From an uncultured Prevotella sp. (GTDB taxonomy: Bacteria > Bacteroidota > Bacteroidia > Bacteroidales > Bacteroidaceae): a stretch of 64,000 nt of DNA. The translations under genes and the position numbers were made by a program. Numbering within the stretch: position 1 is the stretch's first letter; each line of letters starts with the position of its first letter. Of the stretch, positions 53,741 through 61,101 are shown piece by piece. The notes below the pieces were generated by a model. That model worked only from the letters and a program-made list of their open reading frames with translations. It was not told the origin of the DNA and made no database searches. Where the stretch lies: positions 1 to 64,000 of the forward strand of contig CAMPYJ010000011.1 in assembly GCA_946998205.1 (NCBI GenBank), written 5' to 3'.

Positions 53741-53932
53741 GGGTGGTTCTATAAATTACCACCGTAAAGTTTTATTATGTCAGTCTTTTTACGTTTTGTC
53801 ATCTTGTGGCCTCTTTTTGGTTCAATTTGCTTGTTCGTTCAGTCGTATAGCTCGCTATACTCCTTCATTCACAAACAAATTGACCTCAAAAATAGTCTCA
53901 CAATCTGTCAAAGCTAATTTATAGAACCACCC
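53741..53932 (+). repeat. Dispersed hairpin repeat, full copy (192 bp)
   Basis: Terminal inverted repeats GGGTGGTTCTATAAATTA / TAATTTATAGAACCACCC, both carrying T/A where the 17327 copy has C/G. Core stem, loop motifs and the inner GTATAGC / GCTATAC hairpin are intact. It separates purD from the second S9 peptidase, whose last codons and stop lie inside it. Confidence 0.92.
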
Positions 53933-56091
53933 TTCAGATAATCCTCAAAGTACTGTGTAATGCGTTCGTGGAGGTGAACACTTTGATGTCCTCTCATATT
54001 GTGTGGTTCACCCGGATAGACGAAGAAATCGGGTTGTGTACCTTGCTTGATACACTCAGCGATGAACGACAAGCAGTGTTGTGGCACCACCGTTTTGTCG
54101 TTAGTGCCTTGAATGATTTGCAGCTTGCCTTTGAGATTCTTGGCTTGTGGTATCAGGGAAGTCTTGGCGTAGCCCTCCGGATTGGCTTGCGGTGTGTCCA
54201 TATAGCGCTCCCCATACATCACTTCGTACCATTTCCAATCAATGACAGGACCGCCAGCGACACCCACTTTGAAGGTTTCGGGATAGTTCGTCATCAATGA
54301 AATGGTCATAAAACCGCCGAAACTCCAACCATGCACGCCTATTCTGTCGGCATCTACGTAGGGTAAAGTCTTCACATATTCGATGCCCTTCATTTGGTCT
54401 TGCATCTCTATCTGACCCAATTGTCGGAATGTTGCTTGCTCAAAATCCCTACCTCTCCGCTCACTTCCTCTGTTGTCGAGCACGAAGAGGATGTATCCCT
54501 TCTGTGCCATGTAGGTTTCCCAACTGCGAGAAGCGTAATGCCAGCGTGCGTCTACGTTGTGTGCGTGAGGCCCTCCGTAAACGTAAAGCACCAGGGGATA
54601 TTTCTTGTTCTCATCAAAGTTGGCTGGTTTCACCATGCGATAATACAAGTCGGTTGTGCCGTCAGCAGCTTTGATTGTGCCGCATGTGAATGTTGGCGCT
54701 TGATATCCTTTCCACGGGTCAGCCGCTTCAAAGTAGTGGGTGCGCTTTCCGTTGGAAGCGTTGACAATCTCGATGTTGCGTGGAACGGTGGGTTCGCTGT
54801 AATTGTCCACGATGAAAGTTCCGGAGGGGGATAAGGACGGACTGTGCCAGCCGCGCCCGTTGTCCAGCAGTCTGCGCTTTCCTGTCTTTACGTTCACGGC
54901 GTATGTGTTGGTTTGCAGCGCGTGCTTTTCGGTAGAGGTATAGACAACCGACTTGTCTTTTACGTTGAACCCCATCACGTCCAACACCACCCATTTGCCT
55001 TTGGTAAGCTGTTTTACCAACTTACCGTTGGTTTGATACAGGTACAAATGATTGTAACCGTCACGCTGGCTTTGCATGATGAAGAGGTTGTCGTCCCAGG
55101 GCAGGAAGGCGATGGGGTGCTGTGGTTCTACATATTTATCGTTGGTCTCTCGGTAAAGCTCTGCGGTTTTCTTGCCTGTTAGCGCGTCGTAGCTCACCAA
55201 CCGGCAGTCGTTCTGGTCTCTGTTCAGCTCGAACATGTAGATGGTCTTGCTGTCAGGGCTCCACGCGATGTTTGTGAAATACCGGTCGGTGGGGTCTCCA
55301 GCCTGCAAAGTAACCGTCTTTTTCGTGGTCAAGTCGTACACCATCACCGTCACCTTGTGGCTTGTCTCGCCCGCCATGGGGTATTTGTCGGGTTCGCATT
55401 TGGCTATTCTTCCGAAGATGTTCACCTGCGGATAGTCGGCCACCATGCTCTGATCCATGCGATAGAAAGCCAGTTTCTGTCCGTTGGGTGCCCAGAACAT
55501 GCCTTTGTGTATGCCAAATTCGTCACGGTGTACGCTTTGACCATACACAATCTCGCGGCTACCGTCGGTTGTCAACTGGGTGTCGTTTCCCTCAGCGGTG
55601 CGCACATGCAGTTGCAGAGTTTTGGAATCTATGTAAGCCGTAGCCTTTGAGAGCGGATTCCATTCGGCCGCCTTTTCGCCGCCAGCGTCGCTCATGCGCC
55701 ATTCTGTCTTTTTCGTTTTCCAGTTGTACAAGCACCTCGTTGTCCCGTCGCACAGCATTACCAGCGGCTTTCCAGGGTAAGGGAAGGATATGCCATACAG
55801 GTTTCTCATCCCTTCCGGTCCGTTGGCTGCGGCATGCTTCCTTATTTCATCCATGGAGAAGAGCGGTGTTTCCTTGCCCGTTTTCTTGTCGATGACGCTG
55901 CATTGGTTGGCTTCCGTGCGAATCAGTTCATCGCCCCACCATGTGGTGTAGCGGTTTTCTGGAACGAACTTCCGAAAGTTTTTCCCTCCAAAGTTTAACT
56001 CTTCGAGCGTGAATAGTTTTTGTCCCATGACCTGTTGTCCGCTTACGAATAGGGTGATGAGGGTAAGAAGACTGAACCAAGTTTTATTCAT
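53914..56091 (-). CDS. Dipeptidyl-peptidase IV family S9 peptidase (second copy)
   Basis: A periplasmic dipeptidyl peptidase of 725 residues: signal peptide at 1-22 (ending VMGQ), DPPIV_N propeller (about 90-440) and catalytic domain with GWSFGGF (Ser590), GTNDKTV (Asp) and EPHNMRG (His). It differs clearly from the protein at 38281-40485, so the two are paralogues, not a recent duplication. The last five codons (GGSIN) and the TAG stop are encoded by the terminal repeat of the adjacent element, so the original C-terminus was replaced. It overlaps the upstream methyltransferase gene by 8 bp. Confidence 0.93.
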   Translation of the reverse strand: MNKTWFSLLTLITLFVSGQQVMGQKLFTLEELNFGGKNFRKFVPENRYTTWWGDELIRTEANQCSVIDKKTGKETPLFSMDEIRKHAAANGPEGMRNLYGISFPYPGKPLVMLCDGTTRCLYNWKTKKTEWRMSDAGGEKAAEWNPLSKATAYIDSKTLQLHVRTAEGNDTQLTTDGSREIVYGQSVHRDEFGIHKGMFWAPNGQKLAFYRMDQSMVADYPQVNIFGRIAKCEPDKYPMAGETSHKVTVMVYDLTTKKTVTLQAGDPTDRYFTNIAWSPDSKTIYMFELNRDQNDCRLVSYDALTGKKTAELYRETNDKYVEPQHPIAFLPWDDNLFIMQSQRDGYNHLYLYQTNGKLVKQLTKGKWVVLDVMGFNVKDKSVVYTSTEKHALQTNTYAVNVKTGKRRLLDNGRGWHSPSLSPSGTFIVDNYSEPTVPRNIEIVNASNGKRTHYFEAADPWKGYQAPTFTCGTIKAADGTTDLYYRMVKPANFDENKKYPLVLYVYGGPHAHNVDARWHYASRSWETYMAQKGYILFVLDNRGSERRGRDFEQATFRQLGQIEMQDQMKGIEYVKTLPYVDADRIGVHGWSFGGFMTISLMTNYPETFKVGVAGGPVIDWKWYEVMYGERYMDTPQANPEGYAKTSLIPQAKNLKGKLQIIQGTNDKTVVPQHCLSFIAECIKQGTQPDFFVYPGEPHNMRGHQSVHLHERITQYFEDYLKGGSIN

Positions 56092-57565
56092 AATCGTCTG
56101 TTTGGTGATTTTTTCTTCCATGCTCTTTGCCGCTGCGCTTGGCGAATGCCCGTCCACGCGCGTCTTTGTCAAATCGTTTCTTTCCTTTGTATGCAGGTGC
56201 GTCGTCGTTGTCGTACGCGCGTTCGTTGCGGCGGCTTCCCCCCTTTTTTCGCTCGTCCCTTTGCTGTACCCGTTCCAAAGAGTGAAATTTGAACGAGCGG
56301 ATGTCGGCGATTTCATTCTCTTCGTTTTCTTCCAATCGTTTCTTGAACTCTCGGTTTTTCTTAAACCGATGCTTCTCGGCCATCGCCTTCTTCTCTTCCG
56401 CGGTTTTCACGATGCCCCCCTCTGCGCGGAAATCCTTCATTCTTCCACCGAAAAGAGCGTATTTTCTAAACTCACACTCCAAGCTTCCGTTGAATACGGG
56501 AATCTTGATGGACGGCTTGAGGCCAATCTGTTCAAAGCATTCCTCGCGGTAACTCAGTATCCAAGCGTCGTTCCCCATGAATTCATGTTTCAGTCGTTCT
56601 CCAATCATCTTGTACGTTCCGAGCAGATTGGGTGTAGAGATGCGCTCACCATACGGTGGGTTTGTGATGATGATGCTTGGTTGTGAGGGCTGCGTGAAGT
56701 TCTTAAAGTCAGCCTGTTCTATCGTGATGTCTTTCGTGAAGCCCGCCGCTTTTACGTTCAATCGCGCCGTGTTCACGGCTTTCATGTCGATGTCATAGCC
56801 ATAGATGTGATGCACGAACTCCCTTTCTTGCGAGTCATCATTGTAGATGCGGTCGAAAAGTTCTTGGTTAAAGTCGGGCCATTTCTCGAATGCGAACTCC
56901 TTTCTGAAGATGCCCGGGCTCATGTTCCGTGCGATCATGGCGGCCTCTATCAGCAGCGTGCCGCTGCCGCACATGGGGTCGATGAAATCTGTTTCGCCCT
57001 TCCAGCCCGTCATCATGATCATTCCGGCAGCCAGCACCTCGTTCAAAGGAGCCTCCACGGACTCCTGTCGGTAGCCTCTCCGGTGCAGTGACTCGCCACT
57101 CGAGTCCAACGAGAGGGTCGCGTCGTCTTCGGCGATGTGTATGTGTAGTCGGATGTCGGGATTGCTCACCGAGATGTTCGGACGCGCTCCCGTTTTTTCG
57201 CGGAATTGGTCTACGATGGCGTCCTTCACCTTGTAGGTTACGAATCTGGAATTTCTGAACTCTTCGGAATACACCACCGAGTCGACGGAGAACGTCTTAC
57301 CTTTCTCTATGTACCGGCTCCAGTCCACCGTCTTGATTTCATCATACACCTCTTCGGCTGAGCGCGCCTTGAAGTGCTTGATGGGCTTTAGGATGCGGAT
57401 GGCCGTGTGGAGTTGGAAATTGGCGCGGTACATCATTTCCTGATTGCCCGTAAACGACACCATTCTGCGTCCTGTCTGTACGTTGTTTGCACCCAGCTGG
57501 GTCAGCTCTTGTGCCAAAACGGGTTCCAGACCCATGAAGGTTTTGGCGATGAGTTCAAATTCCAT
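56084..57565 (-). CDS. THUMP-domain class I SAM-dependent RNA methyltransferase (RlmL-N/YpsC-like)
   Basis: A 493-residue 23S rRNA guanine-N2 methyltransferase candidate: N-terminal THUMP domain (about 45-150), Rossmann domain with DPMCGSGTLLIEAA and the catalytic motif TNPPYGERI, and a long Lys/Arg/Glu-rich tail from about 405 that is not part of the known fold. MEFELIAKTF at 57565 is the family-like start; upstream codons are open but unlike the family. Leftward, coupled to the S9 peptidase by an 8-bp overlap. Confidence 0.9.
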   Translation of the reverse strand: MEFELIAKTFMGLEPVLAQELTQLGANNVQTGRRMVSFTGNQEMMYRANFQLHTAIRILKPIKHFKARSAEEVYDEIKTVDWSRYIEKGKTFSVDSVVYSEEFRNSRFVTYKVKDAIVDQFREKTGARPNISVSNPDIRLHIHIAEDDATLSLDSSGESLHRRGYRQESVEAPLNEVLAAGMIMMTGWKGETDFIDPMCGSGTLLIEAAMIARNMSPGIFRKEFAFEKWPDFNQELFDRIYNDDSQEREFVHHIYGYDIDMKAVNTARLNVKAAGFTKDITIEQADFKNFTQPSQPSIIITNPPYGERISTPNLLGTYKMIGERLKHEFMGNDAWILSYREECFEQIGLKPSIKIPVFNGSLECEFRKYALFGGRMKDFRAEGGIVKTAEEKKAMAEKHRFKKNREFKKRLEENEENEIADIRSFKFHSLERVQQRDERKKGGSRRNERAYDNDDAPAYKGKKRFDKDARGRAFAKRSGKEHGRKNHQTDDYE

Positions 57566-57609
57566 TTGATTGAATTGATAAATAATGGTTGTGTTAAAAT
57601 AATGAATGC

Positions 57610-58509
57610 TTAATTCTTGTTGTATTTCCTTGTCTCGGGGGGCATGTCTTCTGTCACCCAGACGTTGGCTCCGATGACGCATCCCCTCCCGATGGTCACC
57701 CTGCCAAGGATGGTGGCGTTGGCGTAGATGATGACGTTGTCTTCGATGATGGGATGTCGCGCGATTCCCTTGACCGGATTTCCGCGCTCGTCTAATGGAA
57801 AGCTTTTAGCGCCCAGCGTCACCCCCTGGTATATTTTCACGTTGTCGCCAATGACGCAGGTTGCTCCGATGACGACGCCCGTTCCGTGGTCGATGGTGAA
57901 GTATCGTCCTATCCGCGCGCCTGGATGGATGTCGATTCCCGTTTCCGAGTGTGCCAGTTCCGTCATCATTCTTGGTATCAGCGGAACTTTGAGCAGGTGT
58001 AGCTCGTGCGCGATGCGGTAGTTGGCCAAAGTCTTGATGATGGGGTAGCAGGCGATGATTTCTGCCTGGCTTTCAGACGCGGGGTCGCCGTTGTAGGCTG
58101 CGATGATGTCTGTTGAGAGTTTCTCGCGTATTTCAGGTAATTTCCTGACCAGCCTGAACGACAGTTCCCTGGCCTTTCTTTTCTGCTTGTCCGACTCTGG
58201 CTCGCTCATCGCGGCCGCGCAGTCTTCACAGAAACAGAGGCCTGCCAGGATTTGATCTTCCAGCAAGCGTTGGAAGCGCTCTACGTTCACACCTATATAA
58301 TATTGTAGAGTTTGGATGTGCACCGATGCCTTCCCATAGTATCCGGGAAAAAGAATGGCTCTCGACAAGTCTATGATTTCCTGCAGTGTCTTGCCCGAGG
58401 GGAGTGGGTATCCGTCACGCTGCCGGTGGCACAGGTTGTTGAGTGATTCTGGTTGGGAAAGCTGCTCAACGGTGCTTGTCAACGCATGAGTCAAATAATC
58501 TTTACTCAT
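57610..58509 (-). CDS. cysE: Serine O-acetyltransferase
   Basis: Makes O-acetylserine for cysteine synthesis. The 299-residue protein has an N-terminal helical domain and a C-terminal left-handed beta-helix with hexapeptide repeats (GIDIHPGARIGRYFTIDHG, GVVIGATCVIGDN, YQGVTLGAKS). The catalytic His/Asp region DHGTGVVIG is present. It is of the long type. The start MSKDYLTH at 58509 is preferred over 58527. A promoter box lies upstream at 58538-58545. Confidence 0.93.
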   Translation of the reverse strand: MSKDYLTHALTSTVEQLSQPESLNNLCHRQRDGYPLPSGKTLQEIIDLSRAILFPGYYGKASVHIQTLQYYIGVNVERFQRLLEDQILAGLCFCEDCAAAMSEPESDKQKRKARELSFRLVRKLPEIREKLSTDIIAAYNGDPASESQAEIIACYPIIKTLANYRIAHELHLLKVPLIPRMMTELAHSETGIDIHPGARIGRYFTIDHGTGVVIGATCVIGDNVKIYQGVTLGAKSFPLDERGNPVKGIARHPIIEDNVIIYANATILGRVTIGRGCVIGANVWVTEDMPPETRKYNKN

Positions 58510-58537
58510 CTCTATGTAATGTCTCAATATTATGATA

Positions 58538-58545
58538 CAAAGGTA
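58538..58545 (-). promoter_or_regulatory. Promoter box for cysE
   Basis: Minus strand TACCTTTG, matching TAnnTTTG, 28 bp upstream of the chosen start. Confidence 0.65.
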
Positions 58546-58589
58546 CGGTTTTTAAATTGAAAACAACCAGGGGAGCAGTATAAATTTAC

Positions 58590-58612
58590 GGGCTGTTCTA
58601 TAAATTACCGAC
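58590..58612 (+). repeat. Solo terminus of the dispersed repeat
   Basis: GGGCTGTTCTATAAATTA followed by CCGAC: one left terminus with no partner end. It lies between cysE and the small membrane protein gene. Confidence 0.65.
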
Positions 58613-58652
58613 TGAGCTTCGTGCGCAGTGAGGAAGGCTGGCTGCCGCACGG

Positions 58653-58835
58653 TTAGTATTTGTCTTGTCTCCGCTGCGTGAGAACGTAGCCGATGATGCC
58701 CAGGATGATGAGCGACAAGGCCGTGAACAGCAGTGCGTTTATCCTGTTCAAGCCGGTAACGTGGCAGAGCGCGAGGAGCAGCACGCCCGCATATACGCCG
58801 TAGAGAGCCGTAGAGGGCGAAAGATGATTTTTCAT
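58653..58835 (-). CDS. Small two-helix membrane protein
   Basis: A 60-residue protein starting MKNHLSPSTALYG, with two hydrophobic helices (about 10-27 and 33-52) and a basic tail QRRQDKY. I do not recognise a named family. The promoter box at 58857-58864 supports ATG 58835 rather than the longer frame. Divergent from rpsF. Confidence 0.68.
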   Translation of the reverse strand: MKNHLSPSTALYGVYAGVLLLALCHVTGLNRINALLFTALSLIILGIIGYVLTQRRQDKY

Positions 58836-58856
58836 CAGTGAGTTTTGTATTTGCCA

Positions 58857-58864
58857 CAAAAGTA
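58857..58864 (-). promoter_or_regulatory. Promoter box for the small membrane protein
   Basis: Minus strand TACTTTTG, 21 bp before the start codon. Confidence 0.65.
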
Positions 58865-58897
58865 CGAAGAATATTTGGCAGATTAGCATAAAAAAAG

Positions 58898-58905
58898 TAT
58901 CTTTG
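58898..58905 (+). promoter_or_regulatory. Promoter box for rpsF-rpsR-rplI
   Basis: TATCTTTG with TTTG at 58874-58877, twenty bases upstream; 47 bp before the rpsF start. Confidence 0.78.
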
Positions 58906-58952
58906 CACCGCATTTTGCAAAATTATAATAAATAATCAATTTTAAAAGTAGT

Positions 58953-59297
58953 ATGAATCAATACGAAACCGTTTTCATTTTGACTCCCGTTTTGTCTGAT
59001 GAACAGATGAAGGAAACGGTCGCTAAGTTCAGGAAGCTGCTCACCGACAATGGTGCCGAGATTCTGAATGAAGAGGCCTGGGGTATGAAGAAACTGGCTT
59101 ACCAAATTCAGAAGAAGAACTCGGGCTTCTATTGCCTGTTCGAGTTCAAGGGTGGGCCTGCGTTGGTAGACACGCTCGAAACCGGCTACCGCCGCGACGA
59201 GAAAGTAATTCGTTACATGACTGTTAAGCTTGACAAGTATGCCGCAGAGTATGCGTTGAAGAGAAAACAGAAATATGCAAGCAAAAAGGAGGCATAA
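58953..59297 (+). CDS. rpsF: Ribosomal protein bS6
   Basis: Small-subunit protein that binds 16S rRNA together with bS18. 114 residues, starting MNQYETVFILTPVLSDEQ, with WGMKKLAYQIQKKNSGFY in the middle. First gene of the classic rpsF-rpsR-rplI operon; the stop is 2 bp before rpsR. Confidence 0.97.
   Translation: MNQYETVFILTPVLSDEQMKETVAKFRKLLTDNGAEILNEEAWGMKKLAYQIQKKNSGFYCLFEFKGGPALVDTLETGYRRDEKVIRYMTVKLDKYAAEYALKRKQKYASKKEA
59286..59292 (+). promoter_or_regulatory. Strong Shine-Dalgarno sequence before rpsR
   Basis: AAGGAGG overlaps the last rpsF codons, with 7 bases to the rpsR ATG. Such sites are rare in Bacteroidetes mRNAs. Confidence 0.6.
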
Positions 59298-59299
59298 TC

Positions 59300-59572
59300 A
59301 TGGCAGATCAGAATAAGACAGAAATTCGTTATTTGACTCCACCTTCAGTGGACACCAAGAAGAAAAAGTATTGCCGTTTCAAGAAGAGCGGCATCAAATA
59401 CATTGACTACAAGGATCCCGAGTTCCTCAAGAAGTTCTTGAACGAGCAAGGAAAGATTCTTCCGCGTCGCATTACCGGAACATCTTTGAAGTATCAGCGT
59501 CGCGTGGCACAGGCTGTCAAGCGCGCCCGCCAGCTGGCTCTGCTTCCTTACGTAACCGATTTGATGAAATAA
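59300..59572 (+). CDS. rpsR: Ribosomal protein bS18
   Basis: 90 residues; conserved KYCRFKKSGIKYIDYKDP and the C-terminal RRITGTSLKYQRRVAQAVKRAR core. It binds next to bS6 on the platform, near the 3' end of 16S rRNA. Preceded by a strong Shine-Dalgarno sequence. Confidence 0.97.
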   Translation: MADQNKTEIRYLTPPSVDTKKKKYCRFKKSGIKYIDYKDPEFLKKFLNEQGKILPRRITGTSLKYQRRVAQAVKRARQLALLPYVTDLMK

Positions 59573-59573
59573 T

Positions 59574-59583
59574 AAGGAGGAGG
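59574..59583 (+). promoter_or_regulatory. Strong Shine-Dalgarno sequence before rplI
   Basis: AAGGAGGAGG begins right after the rpsR stop and ends 7 bases before the rplI ATG, in non-coding sequence. Confidence 0.65.
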
Positions 59584-59590
59584 AAACAGA

Positions 59591-60166
59591 ATGGAGATTA
59601 TACTGAAAGAAGATATCATCGGTCTTGGATACAAGAACGACATCGTGAACGTGAAGAAAGGCTACGGGCGTAACTATCTGATTCCAAACGGAAAGGCTGT
59701 CATCGCATCAGAGTCGGCCAAGAAGGTTCTGGCTGAGGACATGAAGCAGCAGGCTCACAAGCTGGCGGCTTTGAAAGCCGAGGCTGAGAAGAAGGCCGCC
59801 GCATTGGAAAACGTGGCATTGGAAATATCGGCCAAGGTTTCCGCATCCGGTGTTACTTACGGTTCGGTTACCGCTGCCACCGTGGCTGAAGAGTTGGCTA
59901 AGAAAGGCTTTGACATCGACCGGAAGATTGTCACCATGCGTGACATCAAGAAGGTGGGCGACTATGAGGCCGTGATTCACTTCCACAAGGAGGTTGAGGT
60001 GAAGGTTCCTGTGAAAGTGGTAGCCGAGAACGCGCCGAAAGAGGAGCCGGTGGCTGAGGCGAAGAAAGCTGCTGAGCACGCTGAGGAGACGGTACAGGCT
60101 GAAGCCCCTGTCGCTGAGGCTGAAGAGGCGGCCGTGACAGAAAACACGGAAACGACCGCGGAATGA
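59591..60166 (+). CDS. rplI: Ribosomal protein bL9 with C-terminal extension
   Basis: Large-subunit protein bL9: N-domain MEIILKEDIIGLGYKND, long connecting helix (about 45-75) and C-domain ending near residue 148. An extra Ala/Glu/Thr-rich acidic tail of about 40 residues follows, giving 191 in all. Ends in a strong terminator about 110 bp downstream. Confidence 0.96.
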   Translation: MEIILKEDIIGLGYKNDIVNVKKGYGRNYLIPNGKAVIASESAKKVLAEDMKQQAHKLAALKAEAEKKAAALENVALEISAKVSASGVTYGSVTAATVAEELAKKGFDIDRKIVTMRDIKKVGDYEAVIHFHKEVEVKVPVKVVAENAPKEEPVAEAKKAAEHAEETVQAEAPVAEAEEAAVTENTETTAE

Positions 60167-60280
60167 GTGGCTGGCGCGCGGCGCGCTTTTTGAGTGTCCG
60201 GCGCCGACATCATCCTTGCTCTGTGTTTCTTTTTATTTGTCAGATATACAATTGCACTGTAAAGCAAATCTATATGTGTT

Positions 60281-60320
60281 CCCGATTGGCCGCATCACCG
60301 GCCAATCGGGATTTTTTCTT
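60281..60320 (+). terminator. Terminator of the rpsF-rpsR-rplI operon
   Basis: CCCGATTGGCC (60281-60291) pairs with GGCCAATCGGG (60300-60310), followed by ATTTTTTCTT. The rest of 60167-60604 shows no gene. Confidence 0.9.
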
Positions 60321-60604
60321 CCATTCACGCACATGCCGGTGCCGACGGCCGGTCGGCTGTATCACAATGCGTTTTTTTCTGCTGTTCTCGTCTGAACGTC
60401 TGCGTTTTTCGGTTTCTTCAGATCACTTGCGGATTTTCGTGTTCTCAGTTTGTTTCGTTCTTGATTTCTTCTATGCTGTGCTCAACAGCTGAACATACCA
60501 TTCTTTTTTATGGATGACTCGTGCCGCTCACGCGCCTGTCTTCATCGGTTTGTGCGTCAGGCGGTGCTTTTTGGTCAATCTGACGTTAGGTGAGCTTGTG
60601 CGCG

Positions 60605-61039
60605 TCACCATTTCCACCAGTGTCTCTTGGTTTTGTGTTCTTCATCAGTTTGTCCCCGCAGGCAAGCTTCGCGAATCAGGTCTTTGGTTGTTTTATGATC
60701 GTGTATCATGTGGTATATTTGTCCCCAGTCGGGCAATCCGCCGATGTTACGGTCGTCAATGAAGATGTCGGCCTTGATTTTCCTGGAGAAATGGTTATTG
60801 TTGGACGTACCATCCTCTTCAGGATATTCCTTGTTGACGGCCCAAAACTCAACCCCCCGTTCTTTACACCAGTCCACAGCCTCTTGCAGTAGCTTACCTT
60901 CGCGTACGCTCCATAAGATGAGCCTGTGACGCTCTTTGATGAGCATTTTGAGCGTGTCGGTGGCGAACGGCAGCTCTTGTCCTATCTCGGGGTACTTGTG
61001 CTCTACGATGGTTCCGTCAAAATCAACAGCTATTGTCAT
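60605..61039 (-). CDS. HAD-superfamily hydrolase (BT0820-like)
   Basis: A 144-residue small HAD protein. The nucleophile motif DFDGT (6-10, Asp6 and Asp8) starts the chain, a Ser/Thr motif is in LILWSVR, and the acidic motif is FIDDRNIGG. It resembles the B. thetaiotaomicron BT0820-type hydrolase by recall; a phosphatase role is likely, the substrate unknown. MTIAVDFDGT at 61039 is chosen because longer frames only add sequence before the HAD motif. It follows the tyrosine kinase gene by 62 bp. Confidence 0.85.
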   Translation of the reverse strand: MTIAVDFDGTIVEHKYPEIGQELPFATDTLKMLIKERHRLILWSVREGKLLQEAVDWCKERGVEFWAVNKEYPEEDGTSNNNHFSRKIKADIFIDDRNIGGLPDWGQIYHMIHDHKTTKDLIREACLRGQTDEEHKTKRHWWKW

Positions 61040-61101
61040 CTGTTTGCAATCAATTTGAATGTCTGCGTGTACGAAATTACGCTGACCCGCCATCAAGCGT
61101 G

